Below, one piece after another: positions 10,613 to 19,788 of a stretch of 64,000 nucleotides of DNA (position 1 is the stretch's first letter; each line of letters begins with the position of its first letter). Origin of the DNA: Flavisolibacter nicotianae. GTDB lineage: Bacteria; Bacteroidota; Bacteroidia; Chitinophagales; Chitinophagaceae. The notes below the pieces were generated by a model that ran no database searches, was not told the origin of the DNA, and saw nothing but the letters and a program-made list of their open reading frames with translations. A program made the position numbers and the translations under genes. The DNA is taken from the NCBI RefSeq assembly GCF_003628535.1, contig NZ_RBCI01000011.1, positions 62,001 through 126,000 of the forward strand, given 5' to 3'.

Positions 10613-11321
10613 CTACGTGATATTTTGGTGGGCTGCATGTTTTAGCCTCATTTTATCAAGTGTTAACTGTAAACTTAACAACGAGGCAATCATTCAAATT
10701 GACAATGCAGTTTTCGCTTTACCGAAGGGATGGAGTTATAAACAGCCTTCATCCAACAATTTTGTAATATTTAATGACACCAACAGGATAATAGTCAATA
10801 TAACCAATGACACTTCCTTTACGGACACACACCTTAAAAGTCCTTTAGAATATATTGAAACAGAAGATCCAAACCTTTTAACCCGCTTTGCATTTAATGA
10901 GCCAGGCGTTATATATACTTCTAAAGAAAACGTCGAAAAAATCAAAAGATCGAACGGCCTTGAAAGCAAAGTTCGAGAAAACCCTAAACCTGTTTTGGAG
11001 AGAGTAGTGAAAATTAATGACAGCTCATTAAGAAAGGAGGGCGTGGACTATTTATGCAGATTTAGAGTTAACGGCGGAGAAAAATGGCTACCTGTAAGCT
11101 TGCCAAAATACTTAAATAATTTCCTATTCGAAGTGAGTAAAAACGAAAATACATACAAAAAGCTTTACTATCCTATAAATAAAAATAGAGGGAAGATTGG
11201 TTTTCTGATCAAAGATTTCAACCATCATATTGTGCTGTCCGCTCATAGTAATTTGATAAATAGTGACACCCAATATTTTGTTGATATGCTAACGATATTT
11301 AATTCAATGAGAATTAAGTGA
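10605..11321 (+). CDS. Putative lipoprotein immunity protein for c1
   Basis: I chose the ATG at 10605, which overlaps the c1 stop by 8 bp. The product, about 238 residues, then starts with a lipoprotein signal (hydrophobic run ending SSVNC); a longer in-frame start at 10533 would bury it. The rest resembles small secreted Bacteroidota proteins of unknown function with the pattern 'ALPKGWSYKQP'. An exported inhibitor fits a secreted metalloprotease toxin. Translational coupling to c1 is likely. No family is recognised. Confidence 0.7.
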   Translation: MNSYVIFWWAACFSLILSSVNCKLNNEAIIQIDNAVFALPKGWSYKQPSSNNFVIFNDTNRIIVNITNDTSFTDTHLKSPLEYIETEDPNLLTRFAFNEPGVIYTSKENVEKIKRSNGLESKVRENPKPVLERVVKINDSSLRKEGVDYLCRFRVNGGEKWLPVSLPKYLNNFLFEVSKNENTYKKLYYPINKNRGKIGFLIKDFNHHIVLSAHSNLINSDTQYFVDMLTIFNSMRIK

Positions 11322-11460
11322 TAAATACGGGCGACCCCTAGCCTTTATTGAATTATACAAATGCATGCGTCTGGCTTTTGGTAGTGTTCGCTTAGATTAT
11401 CAAGGACTTCTGTTTTAGTCTCTTTGGCTCTAGAGAGTTATTCTTATTTTCCACCATTCT

Positions 11461-11472
11461 AGTTCTTTGACA
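11461..11472 (+). promoter_or_regulatory. boxA-like element before cassette c2
   Basis: AGTTCTTTGACA lies 5 bp before the cassette homology, with its TGA in frame with the cassette. About 140 bp of otherwise featureless DNA separates it from the c1 immunity gene. Confidence 0.5.
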
Positions 11473-11485
11473 GTCTCCCTTCGGG

Positions 11486-12499
11486 ATGAAGCTGCCGGGC
11501 CGCTCGGGTGCGCTGAGTGCCAGCGGGTTGTGGCAAGACGCGGGCAGTTCCAATGCCCTTCCCGCTAACCCGGTTTACAACAGCCGCACAGGCAACGAGC
11601 CCCTGGAATACAGGGCCACCGAGACCATCAGCTTTATGGAGGGCTTTGAAAGCGGGGTGAACGATGCCTTTGAGGCCTATATTACGACGGATAATGGAAG
11701 CGGCAGTGGATCAGGTGGCAGTGGTGCCGGCCTGTATGCTGATGGTGGGTATCGCTATGGCTTCAACGGAAAAGAGCAAGATCCAGAGACCTACGGCGAT
11801 GCAAACATTTATGATTATGGCTTTAGGATTTATAATCCTCGCATCGGGCGGTTCTTGAGCGTCGACCCGTTAACAAAAAAATACCCTGAACTGACGCCTT
11901 ATCAATTTGCTTCAAACAGGCCAATTGACGGTGTTGATTTAGATGGTCTGGAGTATGCAACTTTCCATATTTACGTTGACAAAAATCAAAAAGTAACGAA
12001 GGTTACAGTCACTACCGATTATGAGTTAAAGAATAACGGTACCGAAGGACCCGGAGTAAAATATGTTATTTTTAAAGTGGATGAAGGGTATAGGCCTGAT
12101 GAAGTAAGATGGTCCAAGAATATTTATGGCATTTATCAAGGTCCAGATAACCCCCGGATGCCCAAGGTAGGTAAGAACTATAATGTTTTATATGATGATT
12201 ATAGGCTTGCTCCAATAGATGAAGCCGACGCTAATGCAAAGCAGCACGATCAGGATTATGATGCCGTCAAGGTAAGAGGCTTGGGTGGTGTGATGGATTC
12301 TAAGAGTACACCTGCAAATGAAGCTTATATAAAAAGAGCAGGCATAATCGAAGAAAAACAAAAGAAAGGTGAAAAGGACAACATTACTGGAAAGCCGGTG
12401 ACAAAGGAAGCGGCGAAAGCTGCAAAAAAAGGTAGCGAGTTTTTTCAAGCGGCTGAAAGTCTGAAAAAAATGAAGGGCATGCGGATACCGACACAATAA
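11486..12499 (+). CDS. Orphan Rhs cassette c2 with phospholipase A2-like tip
   Basis: The core-like segment runs to 'RIGRFLSVDPL'. The tip after 'DGLEYATF' contains 'APIDEADANAKQHDQDYD' with the His-Asp pair at residues 254-255. The pattern of an acidic residue, Ala, Lys and HDxDYD followed by a Gly-rich stretch and an 'AN' helix resembles the PLA2-like domain found at the ends of other Rhs proteins; family assignment is from memory. It would attack membrane phospholipids. The C-terminus is Lys-rich. A lipoprotein gene follows 10 bp downstream, consistent with a periplasm-acting toxin. Like the other cassettes it lacks an evident promoter or strong ribosome site. Confidence 0.75.
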   Translation: MKLPGRSGALSASGLWQDAGSSNALPANPVYNSRTGNEPLEYRATETISFMEGFESGVNDAFEAYITTDNGSGSGSGGSGAGLYADGGYRYGFNGKEQDPETYGDANIYDYGFRIYNPRIGRFLSVDPLTKKYPELTPYQFASNRPIDGVDLDGLEYATFHIYVDKNQKVTKVTVTTDYELKNNGTEGPGVKYVIFKVDEGYRPDEVRWSKNIYGIYQGPDNPRMPKVGKNYNVLYDDYRLAPIDEADANAKQHDQDYDAVKVRGLGGVMDSKSTPANEAYIKRAGIIEEKQKKGEKDNITGKPVTKEAAKAAKKGSEFFQAAESLKKMKGMRIPTQ

Positions 12500-12509
12500 A
12501 GCACAATAA

Positions 12510-12971
12510 ATGAGATACAGTTTGGTTTTTATTATAATACTGCTCGGCTGTGGCATTGATGGTGGCACCCATGGTTCAATAAAGGGATACCGCTATCATG
12601 TCTCAAAACATCGCTTACAAGAGGCTGTCAATGCAGTAATTAACACGAGCCAAAATGTTGTCCGGGATACAAGTAAAGATTACTACAACGATGGAGAGAA
12701 CTACCTCACAATAACAATTAAAAAACAAGACGTTGAGAATATTTATACGTTCCGGTATTATGGCAAAAAAGAAGATTGGGATACATCTCACAGTTCAGAG
12801 GTATTCATTGCCTATGCACATGACAAAGAAGGAAATGGCGGCAGCACAGGGGATGGAGGTTTCACACGGCTAAGTGAAAAATCAAAACAAAAATTGATTG
12901 GGATTTTCGAAACTGAATTTATTGATAAAGTTGACGGTCACGTAGGGCAAACTCATGTAACCACCGATTAA
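12510..12971 (+). CDS. Putative lipoprotein immunity protein for c2
   Basis: This 153-residue protein begins with a short lipoprotein signal (IIILLGCG; lipobox LLGC), so the mature protein should be anchored in the envelope. It is rich in charged and aromatic residues and is not recognised. It lies 10 bp after the PLA2-like cassette, and an exported inhibitor is expected for a membrane-attacking enzyme. Confidence 0.7.
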   Translation: MRYSLVFIIILLGCGIDGGTHGSIKGYRYHVSKHRLQEAVNAVINTSQNVVRDTSKDYYNDGENYLTITIKKQDVENIYTFRYYGKKEDWDTSHSSEVFIAYAHDKEGNGGSTGDGGFTRLSEKSKQKLIGIFETEFIDKVDGHVGQTHVTTD

Positions 12972-13065
12972 CGATCATAGTCCTTTCCCCGTTTCCATTA
13001 ATATTGAGAATATCCAAAGGTTAATTTGTGAAGGCATCTTAAGAACAAGAATTGATCTCTGCTTT

Positions 13066-13077
13066 GGTTCTTTGACA
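13066..13077 (+). promoter_or_regulatory. boxA-like element before cassette c3
   Basis: GGTTCTTTGACA is identical to the c1 element. It lies 5 bp before the cassette homology, with its TGA in frame. Confidence 0.5.
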
Positions 13078-13090
13078 TTGTCCCTTCGGG

Positions 13091-14311
13091 ATGAAGCTGC
13101 CGGGCCGCTCGGGCGCACTGAGTGCCAGCGGGTTGTGGCAAGATGGGGGCAGTTCAACTGCCCTTCCGGCCAACCCGGTTTACAACAGCCGCAGTGGCAA
13201 CCAGCCCCTGGAGTACAGGGCTACCGAAAGCATCAGCTTTGTGGAGGGCTTTGAAAGCGGGGTGAACGACGCCTTCGAGGCCTATATCACGACTGATAAT
13301 GGCAGCGGTAGCGGTGGAAATGGCGGCAGTGCAGCAGGCTTGTATGCAGATGGTGGGTACCGCTATGGCTTTAACGGAAAGGAGAATGACAATGAAGTCA
13401 AGGGTGAGGGCAACCAGCAGGACTACGGCATGCGCATTTATGACCCGAGGCTGGGACGGTTCCTGAGCGTGGACCCTGTTGTCTCTGAGTTTCCATGGAT
13501 ATCTCCTTATGCTTTTGCCGAAAACGATGTTATTAGAAATTTTGATTTAGATGGACTAGAAAAAGCAACTCCTGCCGTTTATGACATGGCTGTACAGTTG
13601 AGAGAAATGGTGGGCAGAAGGGTTACGAATTCTACAGTTTCACTCTCCAAGACAACAGATAAAGAAGTTATCAAGACTTTGAAGTTGTCAATTGAACTTG
13701 ATAAAAGAACATACGCTGCCTTAGTACTTTTTACATACAAAAACCATCCTACAGAAACTGAAAGGTTAGCCTACTATGCTGAAAAAGCAAAGCCAATTGT
13801 TAAAGAAGGCCTAGACTTAACTCCTGCCGGAGATGTAAAGGTTGTCTTAACAGGTAAAAATTTCAGAGGGGAAGAGAGCAGTAGATTAGGGGCTGTAGGC
13901 TGGTTGGCATTAGACGTTTTTGGCGCTGAGATTTTAAGTGGCCTAGGAAAAGCAGGACGAGCGGCAAGAGTGCTTGAGGGAGCTGGAAAAGAAGCTCTTG
14001 AAAACGTCATTAAGAAGGTTAATAATATTTCTACTGCTTTGGACGAACTCCATATAAGAGCCGCTGTAAATGACATATTTGGCAAGCCGGTCATAATCAA
14101 TGGGAAAGCTTATGATCATCTAACCGAAGTAAAGAATGCTTTGGGCGGCTTAAAAAATCAAATAAAAGAACTGAACAAGTTAATTAATAGCAACAAAGTA
14201 AGTAGGGATGTAGTTGAAACAGCCACTGAATTGAGGAATACACTTTCTAAGCAGAAAGATGAAATAAATGCCGTTCTAGATAGAGCAACAAAAGCCGCAA
14301 AAAACAAATAA
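13091..14311 (+). CDS. Orphan Rhs cassette c3 with Ntox28-like tip
   Basis: The core segment runs to 'YDPRLGRFLSVDP'. A hydrophobic, Gly-rich pre-toxin segment follows ('RLGAVGWLALDVFGAEILSG', about residues 270-290) and resembles pre-toxin regions of other polymorphic toxins. The last about 90 residues contain 'GKAYDHLTEVKNALGGL' (Asp-His at 342-343) and a long helical 'LINSNKVSRDVVETATELRN' segment. This matches the pattern of polymorphic toxin type 28 (Ntox28), a predicted RNase; family recognition is from memory. The downstream gene, 4 bp away, has no signal peptide, as expected for a cytoplasmic nuclease inhibitor. Confidence 0.8.
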   Translation: MKLPGRSGALSASGLWQDGGSSTALPANPVYNSRSGNQPLEYRATESISFVEGFESGVNDAFEAYITTDNGSGSGGNGGSAAGLYADGGYRYGFNGKENDNEVKGEGNQQDYGMRIYDPRLGRFLSVDPVVSEFPWISPYAFAENDVIRNFDLDGLEKATPAVYDMAVQLREMVGRRVTNSTVSLSKTTDKEVIKTLKLSIELDKRTYAALVLFTYKNHPTETERLAYYAEKAKPIVKEGLDLTPAGDVKVVLTGKNFRGEESSRLGAVGWLALDVFGAEILSGLGKAGRAARVLEGAGKEALENVIKKVNNISTALDELHIRAAVNDIFGKPVIINGKAYDHLTEVKNALGGLKNQIKELNKLINSNKVSRDVVETATELRNTLSKQKDEINAVLDRATKAAKNK

Positions 14312-14315
14312 CAAA

Positions 14316-14741
14316 ATGAACACCCAAGAAGCGAATAACCGATCCTTAGAAGAATTAGAAAATGACTTTTGGAATGTCCCGTCAGAGTTTCCAACAAAAC
14401 TAGTTGAAAGTGTATTTCTACTCCGGAGGAAACCGATATACAATTTAGATGCTAATGAAATACGTATCCTTTTGTCACAAAATGTTGGGCTAAAATATAT
14501 AGTTCCTTTAGCAATTAGTTTATTAAATCGGAATGTTTATGAAGAAGCCCTATACTACCCAGGAGATTTACTACTAACTCTTTTGAAAGTCGAAGAAAGC
14601 TTTTGGTTGAAAAACATTCAACAAAAGAATGAGCTAATAAAATTGATTAATAAAAAGAGACCAAATATTATCAAGAGTGATATATTGGATGAGGATATAA
14701 AAAACGAGATATTAGACAAATTTCAGAAGCTTGTAGTTTAA
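14316..14741 (+). CDS. Putative cytoplasmic immunity protein for c3
   Basis: This 141-residue, mostly helical, acidic protein has no signal peptide. 'LEELENDFWNVPSEFPTKLV' near the start and a following helical region resemble small immunity proteins that accompany contact-dependent toxins, but no family name is certain. It starts 4 bp after the Ntox28-like cassette. Confidence 0.7.
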   Translation: MNTQEANNRSLEELENDFWNVPSEFPTKLVESVFLLRRKPIYNLDANEIRILLSQNVGLKYIVPLAISLLNRNVYEEALYYPGDLLLTLLKVEESFWLKNIQQKNELIKLINKKRPNIIKSDILDEDIKNEILDKFQKLVV

Positions 14742-14822
14742 GATATGCAACTCTAAAGCAAATTGCTACTGGTTTGGGACATGGCAACCGTGAGTTTTAA
14801 TACAAGAAAGAGTAATCAATCG

Positions 14823-14834
14823 CGCTCTTTGACA
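14823..14834 (+). promoter_or_regulatory. boxA-like element before cassette c4
   Basis: CGCTCTTTGACA is close to the enterobacterial boxA form. It lies 8 bp before the cassette homology, with its TGA in frame with the cassette. Confidence 0.5.
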
Positions 14835-14850
14835 AGTCTCTCCCTTCGGG

Positions 14851-16149
14851 ATGAAGCTGCCGGGCCGCTCCGGCGCATTGAGTGCCAGCGGGTTGTGGCA
14901 AGAGGCGGGCAGTATAAACCCTCTTCCGGCCAACCCGGTTTACGACAGCCGCACCGGCAACGAGCCCCTGGAATACAAGGCCACCGAGACCATCAGCTTT
15001 GTGGAGGGCTTTGCCAGCGGGGAAGTTGATGCCTTCGAGGCCTATATCACACAGGATAATGGAAGTGGTAGCGGTGGCAATGGCGGCAGTGGTGCCGGCT
15101 TGTATGCGGAAGGCGAGTATCGCTACGGCTTTAATGGCAAGGAGAATGACGATGAGGTCAAGGGAGTTGAAGGTAGTCAGCAGGACTACGGCATGCGCAT
15201 TTATGACCCACGGCTGGGCAGGTTCCTGAGCGTGGACCCATTGACTTTTAAATATCCAGAATTAACTCCTTATCAATTTGGTTCGAATAGGCCAATTGAT
15301 GGTATAGATGAAGACGGTCTTGAGTGGGCACCAACTAAAGACAAGCAAGGTAAGGTTACTGATTATTCTTGGGTAGGTTATAACTCGGACGGTTCAGCAA
15401 AGGCTGGATCGGTCTCCAGTGCCATTTTATTTAAAAGCGATTTTGACTACTATTTTTCAAGCAACTCCAAAGAAAAATCTGGGGCAATTGATATCATTTC
15501 GCAAAAACGTTCAGAGGGCCGTACAGCGCCCAGTGAGATTTATGATGCAACGAAAGATTATAATTATACGATCAACTTTACTACTTCCGGGAGTGGCCGT
15601 TATGGTTCAGGGTATAAAATAACTGCTAATGTATGGGCACCGAATAGCGGCTCAAGTCCTGATACTTGGATTGATGCGACAAATTCCAGAATAGATCCAA
15701 GTGGTTACGGCGGAGAAAGGGCTTTGAACAAGGCCAGTTCAACATTTGGCCTTAAGCAGCAATCGCCTGCACTCGTTCCTGTATATCCAGAAGCCTTGCT
15801 AATGCCTTTACCTAAGCTGGGGATGTTTGGGAAAGCGGCAGAGTCTCTTGAAGGCTTTCTTGCAGCTGAAACTGGCGGCATGAAGCAGTGGTTGAGATTT
15901 GGAAAGAGCTATTCAAAGGTCGGAGAAACGCCTACGGTTGGTTTTCGATGGGGTGCTGGTGGAGACTTTAGTTTAAAAATTGGTAACCCGTACTTAAGAT
16001 CAGCTAATGAATGGTTGAGAACTAGAAGGTTATTCCCTGGTCTGAAAACATGGTGGAATGAGGCAGGCCATTTTCATCTAATGAAGTTGCCAAGCAGGAC
16101 CTTCTATCAAAACATGGCAAGGGAAAACATTATAAATTTACTGAAGTAA
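14851..16149 (+). CDS. Orphan Rhs cassette c4 with unassigned tip
   Basis: The core copy ends in 'KENDDEVKGVEGSQQDYGMR', identical here to the expressed Rhs gene and unlike most cassettes. The tip (after 'DEDGLEW', about residue 155 on) has a Tyr/Ser/Gly-rich middle and a C-terminal domain of about 110 residues with 'GMKQWLRFGKSYSK', 'WLRTRRLFPGLKTWWNEAGH' and a final 'AGHFHLMKL'. I do not recognise it. The immunity candidate starts in the stop codon (TAATG) and has no signal peptide, which suggests a cytoplasmic target such as nucleic acid or translation; that is inference. Confidence 0.75.
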   Translation: MKLPGRSGALSASGLWQEAGSINPLPANPVYDSRTGNEPLEYKATETISFVEGFASGEVDAFEAYITQDNGSGSGGNGGSGAGLYAEGEYRYGFNGKENDDEVKGVEGSQQDYGMRIYDPRLGRFLSVDPLTFKYPELTPYQFGSNRPIDGIDEDGLEWAPTKDKQGKVTDYSWVGYNSDGSAKAGSVSSAILFKSDFDYYFSSNSKEKSGAIDIISQKRSEGRTAPSEIYDATKDYNYTINFTTSGSGRYGSGYKITANVWAPNSGSSPDTWIDATNSRIDPSGYGGERALNKASSTFGLKQQSPALVPVYPEALLMPLPKLGMFGKAAESLEGFLAAETGGMKQWLRFGKSYSKVGETPTVGFRWGAGGDFSLKIGNPYLRSANEWLRTRRLFPGLKTWWNEAGHFHLMKLPSRTFYQNMARENIINLLK

Positions 16150-16652
16150 TGAACATTGTAGATCATGAAACTAAGATGTTCCTTAAAGGGAACAATTCTA
16201 TAAATGTGCTTAAGGTGATTGACTTCTTGGAAAATCACAAAGCATTACAAGCAAATGCTACGATAGAAGAACTGGCTACTGCAGACTTTTTCAAAATATA
16301 CTTTAGCTGCAGTTTACATAGAAGGTGCTCGTTCTCGATTTGGATAGAAAGAAGTGATGATCAAATAGTGTTTTTTAATGTAGGTGAAAAGGAGATAGAA
16401 GCAACTGTTTTTCATTACATCGAAATATCCTCGCTGAAGGATGTTGAGCAGGTAATTTCAGGAATCAAAACTTTTTTGGAAAGCGTTGTAGAAAAGCAGT
16501 CTCAATATTGTAACGGACGTTTAAAGAAAGTCTCATATAAGTTGATCCATGCGAATCATAAAGGCCTAATCTATACAAAGCTTGTAGAGAGCCATCTTTT
16601 TTGCTTCAGAAAGTCACTCTCCTACGACAAATATGAGGCTTGGACGAAATAA
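16149..16652 (+). CDS. Putative cytoplasmic immunity protein for c4
   Basis: This 167-residue protein overlaps the c4 stop by one base (TAATG), indicating translational coupling. It has no signal peptide and looks like a mixed alpha/beta domain ('FSIWIERSDDQIVFFNVGEK'). No family is recognised. The role is assigned by position. Confidence 0.65.
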   Translation: MNIVDHETKMFLKGNNSINVLKVIDFLENHKALQANATIEELATADFFKIYFSCSLHRRCSFSIWIERSDDQIVFFNVGEKEIEATVFHYIEISSLKDVEQVISGIKTFLESVVEKQSQYCNGRLKKVSYKLIHANHKGLIYTKLVESHLFCFRKSLSYDKYEAWTK

Positions 16653-16732
16653 TCCTTCTAAGCGGTTGCCGTTGTCCCATTATGCTTTCTTCCAGAACAT
16701 TGCTATAGCTGCAATTGAAGTCAGGCAACAAC

Positions 16733-16744
16733 AGCTCTTTGAAA
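16733..16744 (+). promoter_or_regulatory. boxA-like element before cassette c5
   Basis: AGCTCTTTGAAA lies 8 bp before the cassette homology, with its TGA in frame. The final AAA resembles the Gram-positive boxA form. Confidence 0.5.
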
Positions 16745-16760
16745 CTGCCCTCCCTTCGGG

Positions 16761-18068
16761 ATGAAGCTGCCGGGCCGCTCGGGCGCACTGAGTGCTAGCG
16801 GGTTGTGGCAAGAGGCAGGCAGTTCAACTGCTCTGCCAGCCAACCCGGTCTATGACAGCCGAACGGGCAACCAGCCCCTGGAGTACAAGGCCACCGAGAG
16901 CATCAGCTTTGTGGAGGGCTTTGAAAGTGGGGTGAACGATGCCTTTGAGGCCTATATCACGACGGATAATGGAAGCGGCAGTGGATCAGGTGGCAGTGGT
17001 GCCAGCTTGTATGCTGATGGCGGGTACCGGTATGGGTTTAACGGCAAGGAACAAGATTCGGAAATTTCCGGTGATGGAAATCAGTACGATTACGGGTTTA
17101 GGATTTACAATCCCCGGTTAGGAAGATTCTTGAGTGTAGATCCCTTGACAAAAGGTTACCCGATGTTAACACCTTATCAATATGCCAGCAACAGGCCTGT
17201 AAATGGAATAGACTTGGATGGATTGGAGTTTTTGTCCTTCCAAAAATCTATGTACCGAATGCAGTTTAGCGTTTCAAGTACAAATAATGTGTCAACGACA
17301 AGCACAATCCTTCAAACAGTTTATGAGAATATTCCTGCGGCTTTACAAGATGCAAAGATGCAAAGCTTCAAGTTTGTGAATGGAGGTCCTGTTACAACTA
17401 AGGGGCGAGACTATAACTCAACACTTGATGGGGCTATCGTTTATGACGCTAATAAATACTACGGAAGGCAAACTCCTGGCTTTAACGGCCTTCCCCCAGG
17501 GTCTGCACCAGAGCCTACAGATGCCACTAAACCGGTAGGTAGTTACTATGGTGATGATCCTGCGTGGGGCTCTTCTGGTCCGGCACAGATAAGTGCAGGG
17601 GCTTCGGGAGCTAAAGAAGGAGTTGAAATTGCACAGAATGTTTCTAACATTAGCATTTGGGATGCTCTATATGATGAGAGTAATTTACGCAGGGGATTTT
17701 ATAACGCAACCAACACGATTGATGCTTACATGGCAATAAATCCAAAGACGGGAAAGAATTATTTTGGAGACGAGCTAAAAGGCGCTGATCAAAGAGTTAT
17801 GCTGGTTAATTTTTTAAGTGATGGTTATCTGCCGACTGCCGAAACCGACCAGTTCACTGGTTCGGAATATAGCAAGATCCGGAGAGAAGCTTTTGGAAGG
17901 CAGTTAACGGTAGCTTGGCATGGACTACAGGTTATGCAGGCTCAAGGAATTAAAATTCAGGATAAGACAAAGAGTGCCGTAAATGATGTGTTGAAAAAAT
18001 ACAAAGCAGACGGCGGAGGTAATGAATATGATAAGATTAGTCAATATACTTCAACCCAGAAACAATGA
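16761..18068 (+). CDS. Orphan Rhs cassette c5 with unassigned tip
   Basis: The core copy carries the 'QYDYGFRIYNPRLGRFLSVD' allele. The tip (after 'DLDGLEF') is about 290 residues with 'GQTPGFNGLPPGSAPEPTD'-like low-complexity and a C-terminal helical domain with 'NPKTGKNYFGDELKGADQRV' and 'AFGRQLTVAWHGLQVMQAQG'. No enzyme motif is recognised. Its stop overlaps the next ATG by 4 bp (ATGA). Because that partner is a predicted lipoprotein, the tip probably acts outside the cytoplasm. Confidence 0.75.
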   Translation: MKLPGRSGALSASGLWQEAGSSTALPANPVYDSRTGNQPLEYKATESISFVEGFESGVNDAFEAYITTDNGSGSGSGGSGASLYADGGYRYGFNGKEQDSEISGDGNQYDYGFRIYNPRLGRFLSVDPLTKGYPMLTPYQYASNRPVNGIDLDGLEFLSFQKSMYRMQFSVSSTNNVSTTSTILQTVYENIPAALQDAKMQSFKFVNGGPVTTKGRDYNSTLDGAIVYDANKYYGRQTPGFNGLPPGSAPEPTDATKPVGSYYGDDPAWGSSGPAQISAGASGAKEGVEIAQNVSNISIWDALYDESNLRRGFYNATNTIDAYMAINPKTGKNYFGDELKGADQRVMLVNFLSDGYLPTAETDQFTGSEYSKIRREAFGRQLTVAWHGLQVMQAQGIKIQDKTKSAVNDVLKKYKADGGGNEYDKISQYTSTQKQ

Positions 18069-18526
18069 TTAAATTATTTACGATAGTATATGTCACTTTT
18101 TTGACAAGCAGCGGTTGCAGCAACATTGGCTCTGCAAAAGATAAAAGACGTGAGGTTATCGAGAAAGCAGTTACTGCAATATCAAAGTATGATACCTCTC
18201 AACTATATCAGCTAGTAGATACGAGCCGGTGCTTTAATATTTACAGCAAGGAAGGATTTTTAGACAAGGTGGATTTTGTGTCCAAACGTTTAATAAACTG
18301 TGGTAGTCAGATCAATGACAGTATAATAAAGATCGAAAAGGAGCAGCCATATCACACAAAATACACCATCCCCTTTTGTTCCTCCGAGGGACAGACTAAA
18401 GATGATAGCTTTAGTCTGATATTTAGCTTTGCTGATTATCGAAAAGACGAAATGATAGATTTTATGGATGTTGAAGTTCGTCGAGAGATTCAGACTAATA
18501 CACTGCCTGTCCCAACTAAGAATTGA
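18065..18526 (+). CDS. Putative lipoprotein immunity protein for c5
   Basis: This 153-residue protein overlaps c5 by ATGA. The N-terminus is a lipoprotein-type signal (VTFLTSSGCS). The mature part has a helical start ('REVIEKAVTAISKYDTSQLY') and then beta-like stretches, a shape seen in small NTF2-like lipoproteins, but that is a guess. Confidence 0.65.
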   Translation: MIKLFTIVYVTFLTSSGCSNIGSAKDKRREVIEKAVTAISKYDTSQLYQLVDTSRCFNIYSKEGFLDKVDFVSKRLINCGSQINDSIIKIEKEQPYHTKYTIPFCSSEGQTKDDSFSLIFSFADYRKDEMIDFMDVEVRREIQTNTLPVPTKN

Positions 18527-18576
18527 AGTGTAAACTAGGCGGAATTTCTTTTTAGCCGGCTAATTACCCCTTCGGG

Positions 18577-19782
18577 ATGAAGCTGCCGGGCCGCTCGGGT
18601 GCCCTGAGTGCCAGCGGGTTGTGGCAAGAGGCAGGCAGTGGAAACCCTCTTCCGGCCAACCCGGTCTACAGCAGCCGCAGTGGCAATGAGCCCCTGGAAT
18701 ACAAGGCCACCGAGACCATCAGCTTCGTGGAAGGCTTTGAAAGCGGGGTGAACGATGCCTTCGAGGCTTACCTCACAACGGACAATGGCAGCGGTAGCGG
18801 TGGCAATGGCGGCAGTGCAGCCGGCTTGTATGCTGATGGCGGGTACCGCTATGGCTTTAACGGCAAGGAGCAAGACCCGGAAGTCTCCAGTGATGGAAAC
18901 CAGTACGATTACGGGTTCCGTATCTATGACCCACGAATCGGCAGGTTTAAATCGGTGGATCCTTTAACTGCAAGTTACCCGTGGTACACGCCTTATCAGT
19001 TTGCCGGAAATAAGCCCATTATGAATGTAGATATGGACGGCAAGGAAGATAAGTGGTACATGGTAGAGATCTTTCTGAACGGTACAAACACTAAGATTGA
19101 AAAGATTAATATCACAAATGTTGGAACCTACTCTAATAACAATGGGCCACGACAAAATTTACCACAAGGCCCCAAAGGGCCAGGCATCCAATTTAATGTG
19201 CAGGTTTGGCACTGGGAGGGAAACCGGATGGTTCAGGAAGAAGCCGGTAATCCATTTTTTGCAGCCTCCAAACAAAACAAAGGTTTCTGGGACAAAGTCA
19301 GTGATTTTTTCTCTGGTCTTCGCCAGAGCGGTTCGATTCTTAAAGGCGGAAACTCGCCAGATGGCATGGGCGGTTCTGGACACGTTAACCTTGTGAATGT
19401 AGATGAGATAGACATCAGCACTATTACCGCTATTGCCAGCATTGCGAGTGCCAAACCAGAGGCACTTAGTGAATCATTGCATGGTAAGGGAATTGGGAAA
19501 GTTATTCATCTTTTAGAAGGAGTGAAAAACGCAGGGGAAGCACTAAATACCAAAGACGAGATTCTTAAAAAGAAAAAGGAGTTAGACGATGATAAGGAGA
19601 AAAAGGAATCTGAAAAAAGAGAGCCTGACACTATACTGCCGGCTGGTAGCGATTCCTGCACCATTTGTAATAAAGTTGAACCTAAGGACAGTATGAATCA
19701 CCACGTTAATCCCGAAGAAAATTATCATGGTAATAAGACACGAACGAAGGCGACAAACAAAATACCTACTATCAAAAGCTAA
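18577..19782 (+). CDS. Orphan Rhs cassette c6 with unassigned, Cys/His-ending tip
   Basis: Homology to the expressed gene starts a few bases earlier than in c1-c5 (ATTACCCC before TTCGGGATG). No convincing boxA lies upstream, only a T-rich degenerate stretch at 18544-18555. The tip after 'DMDGKEDKWY' has a basic/acidic coiled region ('KKKKELDDDKEKKESEKREP') and ends with 'SCTICNKVEPKDSMNHHVNP', a CxxC plus His pair that could bind metal; it resembles a minimal HNH-like site only weakly. The partner gene, 6 bp downstream, encodes a lipoprotein. Confidence 0.75.
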   Translation: MKLPGRSGALSASGLWQEAGSGNPLPANPVYSSRSGNEPLEYKATETISFVEGFESGVNDAFEAYLTTDNGSGSGGNGGSAAGLYADGGYRYGFNGKEQDPEVSSDGNQYDYGFRIYDPRIGRFKSVDPLTASYPWYTPYQFAGNKPIMNVDMDGKEDKWYMVEIFLNGTNTKIEKINITNVGTYSNNNGPRQNLPQGPKGPGIQFNVQVWHWEGNRMVQEEAGNPFFAASKQNKGFWDKVSDFFSGLRQSGSILKGGNSPDGMGGSGHVNLVNVDEIDISTITAIASIASAKPEALSESLHGKGIGKVIHLLEGVKNAGEALNTKDEILKKKKELDDDKEKKESEKREPDTILPAGSDSCTICNKVEPKDSMNHHVNPEENYHGNKTRTKATNKIPTIKS

Positions 19783-19788
19783 AACAGG

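Noticed and set aside
9349-13077. The TTTGACA part of the pre-cassette motif as a sigma70 -35 box
   Set aside because: No matching -10 is present at the right distance (the cassette starts 2-8 bp later), and Bacteroidota use a different promoter consensus. The boxA reading fits more bases.
16149-16652. c4 partner as a continuation of the c4 toxin by frameshift
   Set aside because: Both frames end and begin cleanly at TAATG, and the same toxin-partner layout holds in all modules.
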